Shown piece after piece: positions 9,104-11,521 of a stretch of 11,521 nucleotides of DNA; the stretch's first letter is position 1, and each line of letters begins with the position of its first letter. The notes under the pieces were generated by a model. It saw only the letters and a list, made by a program, of their open reading frames with translations, made no database searches and was not told where the DNA came from. Location of the stretch: the NCBI GenBank assembly GCA_005879655.1, contig VBJK01000333.1:1-11521 (forward strand). The letters run 5' to 3'. The position numbers and the translations under genes were made by a program. Source of the DNA: Chloroflexota bacterium (GTDB lineage Bacteria > Chloroflexota > Ktedonobacteria > Ktedonobacterales > Ktedonobacteraceae).

Positions 9104-10182
9104 TAAAATGGCTCAAAAATATGTGCTTGGTCCTCTGAGGGGATTGGATGATTGTTATTGTGAACTGCACAGATTGCACGCGAAAATTCCTGGCTTACAC
9201 GAACACCCACCGCACTATTTGCTGGTGAATACTTTATGGCATTAGTAACTAAATTGGTGAGCACCTGTGTAATACGTTGAGTATCAGCTTGCAGTATCAC
9301 GGGGACAGAGGGAAGCTCTAACTCAATACAACGCCCTGAAAGAGCCTGTTGCTCAACGATCACTTCACGGCAGAGTTCCCCCAGATTACACTCTGTGAGC
9401 CGCAAGGGAAATTTTCCTGATCTTAAACTATGGATATCGAGCAGTGCGTCAATTAACGCATTGAGACGTTGGCTTTGTGTTTTGATCTGTTCCAGGGACG
9501 TTTGCAATGCCTGTCGTTCGCAGGCTGCTGGCTCTAGCTTAGCAAGGTGGCGCAAGGAAAGCTGTGTCTGAAGGAGTACGGTGGTAAGCGGAGTTTTTAA
9601 CTCGTGCGAGGCTTGTGAAAAATAGATATCCCTACGCCTATTTTCTCGCTCGCATTGCTGAGTGAATTCCTCTAAGCGCTGATGGCTTTGGGCAAGAGCT
9701 AGATGAGCCAACTCCTTTTCTCGTGTGTATAACTCTCGTTCAGCGGCAAAAGCACGCTGTTGAGATCTTTTACGCTGAGTTATGATAAGAATGACTATCA
9801 GTTCTCCAAGGATGTAGGGACTATACATTAGAACATCTTTCCAATCATTAAATGTGAGGAAGCCGAGAGGTGGAACAATAAAGGCGTCGAGTAGCAGGAA
9901 GCCTGTACCAATTGCTAGTATTGCTGGTCCTGTTCCCCATAGCCAAGCAATGAGCACTACGACTAATGAGAATGGCGCGCCAGAAATATACGGTGATACA
10001 CCTATGCGTTGCTCAGTATAAGCTGCTAATAGTGCCATGCCCTCCAGTAGTGGGCAGGCAAGATAGCCAATGGTCAGTGACTGCCATGAGTCATCGCCAA
10101 GAAAGTATTTTTTCTGCTCTTGGAGGAGCTGAAATAGACTACGAGCATTGGCCCGTTGAAAATGCTGATCTGTCTCTTCCAT
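9103..10182 (-). CDS. Membrane sensor histidine kinase, truncated in its ATP-binding domain
   Basis: A 359-residue two-component sensor kinase that should autophosphorylate a His and pass the phosphate to a response regulator; none is present nearby. Order: short N-terminus, four likely membrane helices (about 36-55, 68-85, 86-105, 119-135) resembling a DUF4118/KdpD-type sensor, a coiled coil (140-185), then HisKA with ASHELKTPLT (phospho-acceptor H193). The N box is NLVTNAIKYSP (310-320). The G1 box, normally DxGxG, reads HNNNHPI (341-347), so the key Asp and both Gly are changed. The frame stops right after HIFEPF, and the true C-terminus lies in another frame downstream. Without F and G2 boxes it is unlikely to bind ATP. 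Translation start is the ATG at 10182; its ribosome-binding site is weak. Confidence 0.85.
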   Translation of the reverse strand: MEETDQHFQRANARSLFQLLQEQKKYFLGDDSWQSLTIGYLACPLLEGMALLAAYTEQRIGVSPYISGAPFSLVVVLIAWLWGTGPAILAIGTGFLLLDAFIVPPLGFLTFNDWKDVLMYSPYILGELIVILIITQRKRSQQRAFAAERELYTREKELAHLALAQSHQRLEEFTQQCERENRRRDIYFSQASHELKTPLTTVLLQTQLSLRHLAKLEPAACERQALQTSLEQIKTQSQRLNALIDALLDIHSLRSGKFPLRLTECNLGELCREVIVEQQALSGRCIELELPSVPVILQADTQRITQVLTNLVTNAIKYSPANSAVGVRVSQEFSRAICAVHNNNHPIPSEDQAHIFEPF

Positions 10183-10191
10183 AGGATCTTT

Positions 10192-10215
10192 TTGTTACCT
10201 TGCTACCTCGTTACC
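10192..10215 (-). repeat. Three tandem 8-nt repeats before the kinase start
   Basis: On the minus strand the units GGTAACGA, GGTAGCAA and GGTAACAA follow one another and end 9 nt before the kinase ATG. They may be a regulatory site or may provide the weak ribosome-binding sequence AAGG. The meaning is unclear. Confidence 0.4.
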
Positions 10216-10304
10216 ATCAGTGGCGCAAAATACGAGTACGATCACAAAGGCAAAACGTCGAGTAAACAGGAAAAGTTTCGCTTGCTGACATAACGAGGTT
10301 GTTT

Positions 10305-10333
10305 TTTATAGCCAAATTAGGTAAATGCAAAAA
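10305..10333 (-). promoter_or_regulatory. Possible promoter of the histidine kinase gene
   Basis: On the minus strand a good -10 box TATAAA (10305-10310) is 17 bp from a poor -35 box TTTTTG (10328-10333). This is the best candidate in the kinase upstream region but weak. Confidence 0.3.
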
Positions 10334-10357
10334 CTCTCTATTCATATCAATAACTCC

Positions 10358-10386
10358 TTGTACCTAGAACGCCTGTATATTACAAT
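10358..10386 (+). promoter_or_regulatory. Promoter before the Rpn remnant
   Basis: TTGTAC (10358-10363) and TACAAT (10381-10386) are separated by 17 bp. Transcription would start near 10393 and read straight into the open frame at 10422. The -10 box overlaps the in-frame TAG (10386-10388) that closes the remnant upstream. Confidence 0.65.
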
Positions 10387-10421
10387 AGGGGCACAAAGAT
10401 GATGTAAAATTAGGGAGAGAG

Positions 10422-10748
10422 TTGAGATGGCTTGGCATATTATTACGCCGAGCCACCATCGTACCTTCGGAGGATAAAAAAGTGATAGAACAGAGATTAA
10501 GCATGTACGATGACCTCTTTGAAAAAGATCCCAAAATGCAAAAAATACTGGATGAACGTGAAGCAAGAGCAACAAGAAAAGCGATAGTCTCTTACGTTGC
10601 CAAGCGCTTCCCATCGCTTACCGATTTGGCACGCCAACGTGTCATGCAAATCAGCGAACTATCTCTATTAGATACATTGCTAGATAACCTTTTCACTGTA
10701 TCTGATGAGGTAACAGCCCGCAAGCTCCTTGAGTCTAGTGTTGCTTAA
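10422..10748 (+). CDS. C-terminal remnant of an Rpn/PD-(D/E)XK transposase-like protein
   Basis: The 108 residues match, from family knowledge, the C-terminal half of Rpn-type proteins (PD-(D/E)XK nuclease family 'transposases', often with a DUF4351-like tail), which are abundant in Cyanobacteria and Ktedonobacteria. Typical segments are RWLGILLRRATIVPSEDK (2-19), EQRLSMYDDLFEKDPKMQKI (23-42), then VAKRFPSLTDLARQRVMQIS (59-78) and the final helix pair. Family-like sequence (GHKDDVKLGRE) continues upstream to a TAG at 10386, so the nuclease half has been lost. A TTG at 10422 follows GGGAGAG; a GTG at 10482 follows GGAGG with 8-nt spacing; both are usable starts. Its own promoter lies just upstream, so a short protein could still be made, although a dead remnant is as likely. 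Confidence 0.65.
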   Translation: MRWLGILLRRATIVPSEDKKVIEQRLSMYDDLFEKDPKMQKILDEREARATRKAIVSYVAKRFPSLTDLARQRVMQISELSLLDTLLDNLFTVSDEVTARKLLESSVA

Positions 10749-10803
10749 TAGCAAAGAGGAAGGGAAACACTAGGTTTTTGCAGTTTTCCTTCTTCTTTGC
10801 TAT
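10748..10803. terminator. Bidirectional hairpin terminator (21-bp stem)
   Basis: Positions 10748-10768 pair with 10783-10803 over 21 bp including two G-U pairs, with a 14-nt loop. The right arm is T-rich (GTTTTCCTTCTTCTTTGC). It begins on the last base of the Rpn remnant stop codon and faces the convergent helicase gene. Confidence 0.7.
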
Positions 10804-10915
10804 CCCAACGTTTGGCTTGCTCGACCTCATAAGTTTGCTCGTCGTGTACTCTAGCTTCATCTGGATTGAGACCAGCGTTACGGCGAGCATGACGCTAACG
10901 CAGGAAATCCTAATT

Positions 10916-11521
10916 TCACGCCGGACAGATCCAAAAGAACGGACATGCCGGACAACGCAATGGCTCAGCCGGAGTCGCAGGATACTCATCGCGTGCCAAG
11001 CCAGCCAGACTCTGCTCCACAGCATCGTAGAGACTCTGTTCCTTCTTTGCCGTCATCTTAATTGGCACCACTTCGCCGGTACTCATATTATGGCTGTGTA
11101 GTTCGACCTCTTGACCGGGGTGTTGTTGTTGGTAGGCCAGTTTGTAGAGTAGCTCGCGCGTCTCAGCTGGCGGCTTGTCCTTGCGTCGTCCAAAACGGGT
11201 GCGCACAAATTTTACCGGCGCTTGCGTTGACGTTTCCGTGCGATCGACGGTGACATGGATCTGCTGGCCTGCAATAGCGACGGCAAAGCGTTGCCGCAAG
11301 TACCAGTTTGTCTGCTCTTGTATAGAGAGGTCTCGCTGTACTGCCTCAACAATCTCGTGTCCATGCTCCTCGTACAGCGCGGCAAAAGGTTCCATATGGC
11401 CACCTGCGGCCTGCCAATGCTGAGTATAGAGTTCGCGTAGGTCCTGCTGCATTGATGGACGTTGCTGTGCACTATTGGCTTCCCGTGTCTGCTTCTGCAA
11501 TTCTTCTACTGTTTTTTGTGT
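10916..11521 (-). CDS. Helicase-associated PD-(D/E)XK-like nuclease domain, C-terminal part
   Basis: An open frame of 201 residues that continues past the right edge, so the N-terminus is missing. It resembles the C-terminal end of UvrD/PcrA-like ATP-dependent helicases that carry a RecB/AddB/Cas4-type domain (PD-(D/E)XK superfamily). Evidence: the strand pair FAVAIAGQQIHVTVDRTET (79-97 from the edge), the following PVKFVRTRFGRRKDKP, the helix ETRELLYKLAYQQ, and the end LRCPACPFFWICPA (188-201) with CX2CX5C, as in the iron-sulfur cluster of AddB and Cas4. At the place of the catalytic (D/E)xK, usually like DYKTG, the sequence is RTRFG, so nuclease activity may be lost. No helicase motif is in the window, so that half is inferred. 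The stop is TGA at 10916-10918, and the gene faces the terminator at 10748-10803. Confidence 0.75.
   Translation of the reverse strand, partial: TQKTVEELQKQTREANSAQQRPSMQQDLRELYTQHWQAAGGHMEPFAALYEEHGHEIVEAVQRDLSIQEQTNWYLRQRFAVAIAGQQIHVTVDRTETSTQAPVKFVRTRFGRRKDKPPAETRELLYKLAYQQQHPGQEVELHSHNMSTGEVVPIKMTAKKEQSLYDAVEQSLAGLARDEYPATPAEPLRCPACPFFWICPA

Noticed and set aside
9095..9115. Programmed frameshift rejoining the two parts of the kinase
   Set aside because: There is no X XXY YYZ slippery heptamer at the stop, and a shift would still leave the G2 box missing.
10875..10901. Hairpin GCGTTA/TAACGC just after the helicase stop
   Set aside because: The stem is short with an internal bulge and no T-run on the minus strand; not convincing as a terminator.

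Overview
The window looks like a piece of a Chloroflexota chromosome, most likely class Ktedonobacteria. This is inferred from protein style, not from a search. The supporting signs are a Tat-type Acg-like nitroreductase, an Rpn-family C-terminal remnant, a helicase with a C-terminal PD-(D/E)XK-like domain ending in a Cys cluster, and a long acidic tail on ribosomal protein L21. Base composition is moderate, and promoters are ordinary sigma70/SigA-like boxes with 17-bp spacers.

Layout. Positions 1-190 are the 3' end of 16S rRNA, followed by a tRNA-free spacer and a complete 23S rRNA (about 442-3419). The sequences flanking 23S are complementary and form a long processing stem. No 5S rRNA follows; a 27-bp perfect hairpin ends the unit. 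A convergent gene for a Tat-exported Acg-like nitroreductase lies at 3605-4831. A 626-bp non-coding region (4832-5457) then holds two promoters, a 19-bp palindrome over one -10 box, a pair of 26-bp direct repeats and a long structured leader. It leads into rplU-rpmA (L21-L27). L27 is cut short: its expected middle is missing and its C-terminal end lies in another frame. A 36-bp perfect inverted repeat separates rpmA from convergent lgt (prolipoprotein diacylglyceryl transferase). lgt and the cmk-plsC operon (CMP kinase, 1-acylglycerol-3-phosphate acyltransferase) diverge from a compact region with a 14-bp tandem repeat between the two promoters. plsC meets, with a 2-bp gap, the remains of a membrane sensor histidine kinase that has lost its F and G2 boxes and has a degenerate G1 box. 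Beyond it are a short Rpn C-terminal remnant with its own promoter, a third long hairpin, and the C-terminal part of a helicase/nuclease that runs off the window.

The genes are mostly housekeeping: translation (rRNA, L21, L27), lipoprotein and phospholipid synthesis (lgt, plsC) and nucleotide supply (cmk), with a decaying accessory stretch at the right end. I see no novel multi-gene system. The points most worth a second look are the two frame-breaking deletions of similar size (rpmA and the kinase), the rplU leader in which the likely ribosome-binding site is paired, and the palindrome over the rplU promoter.
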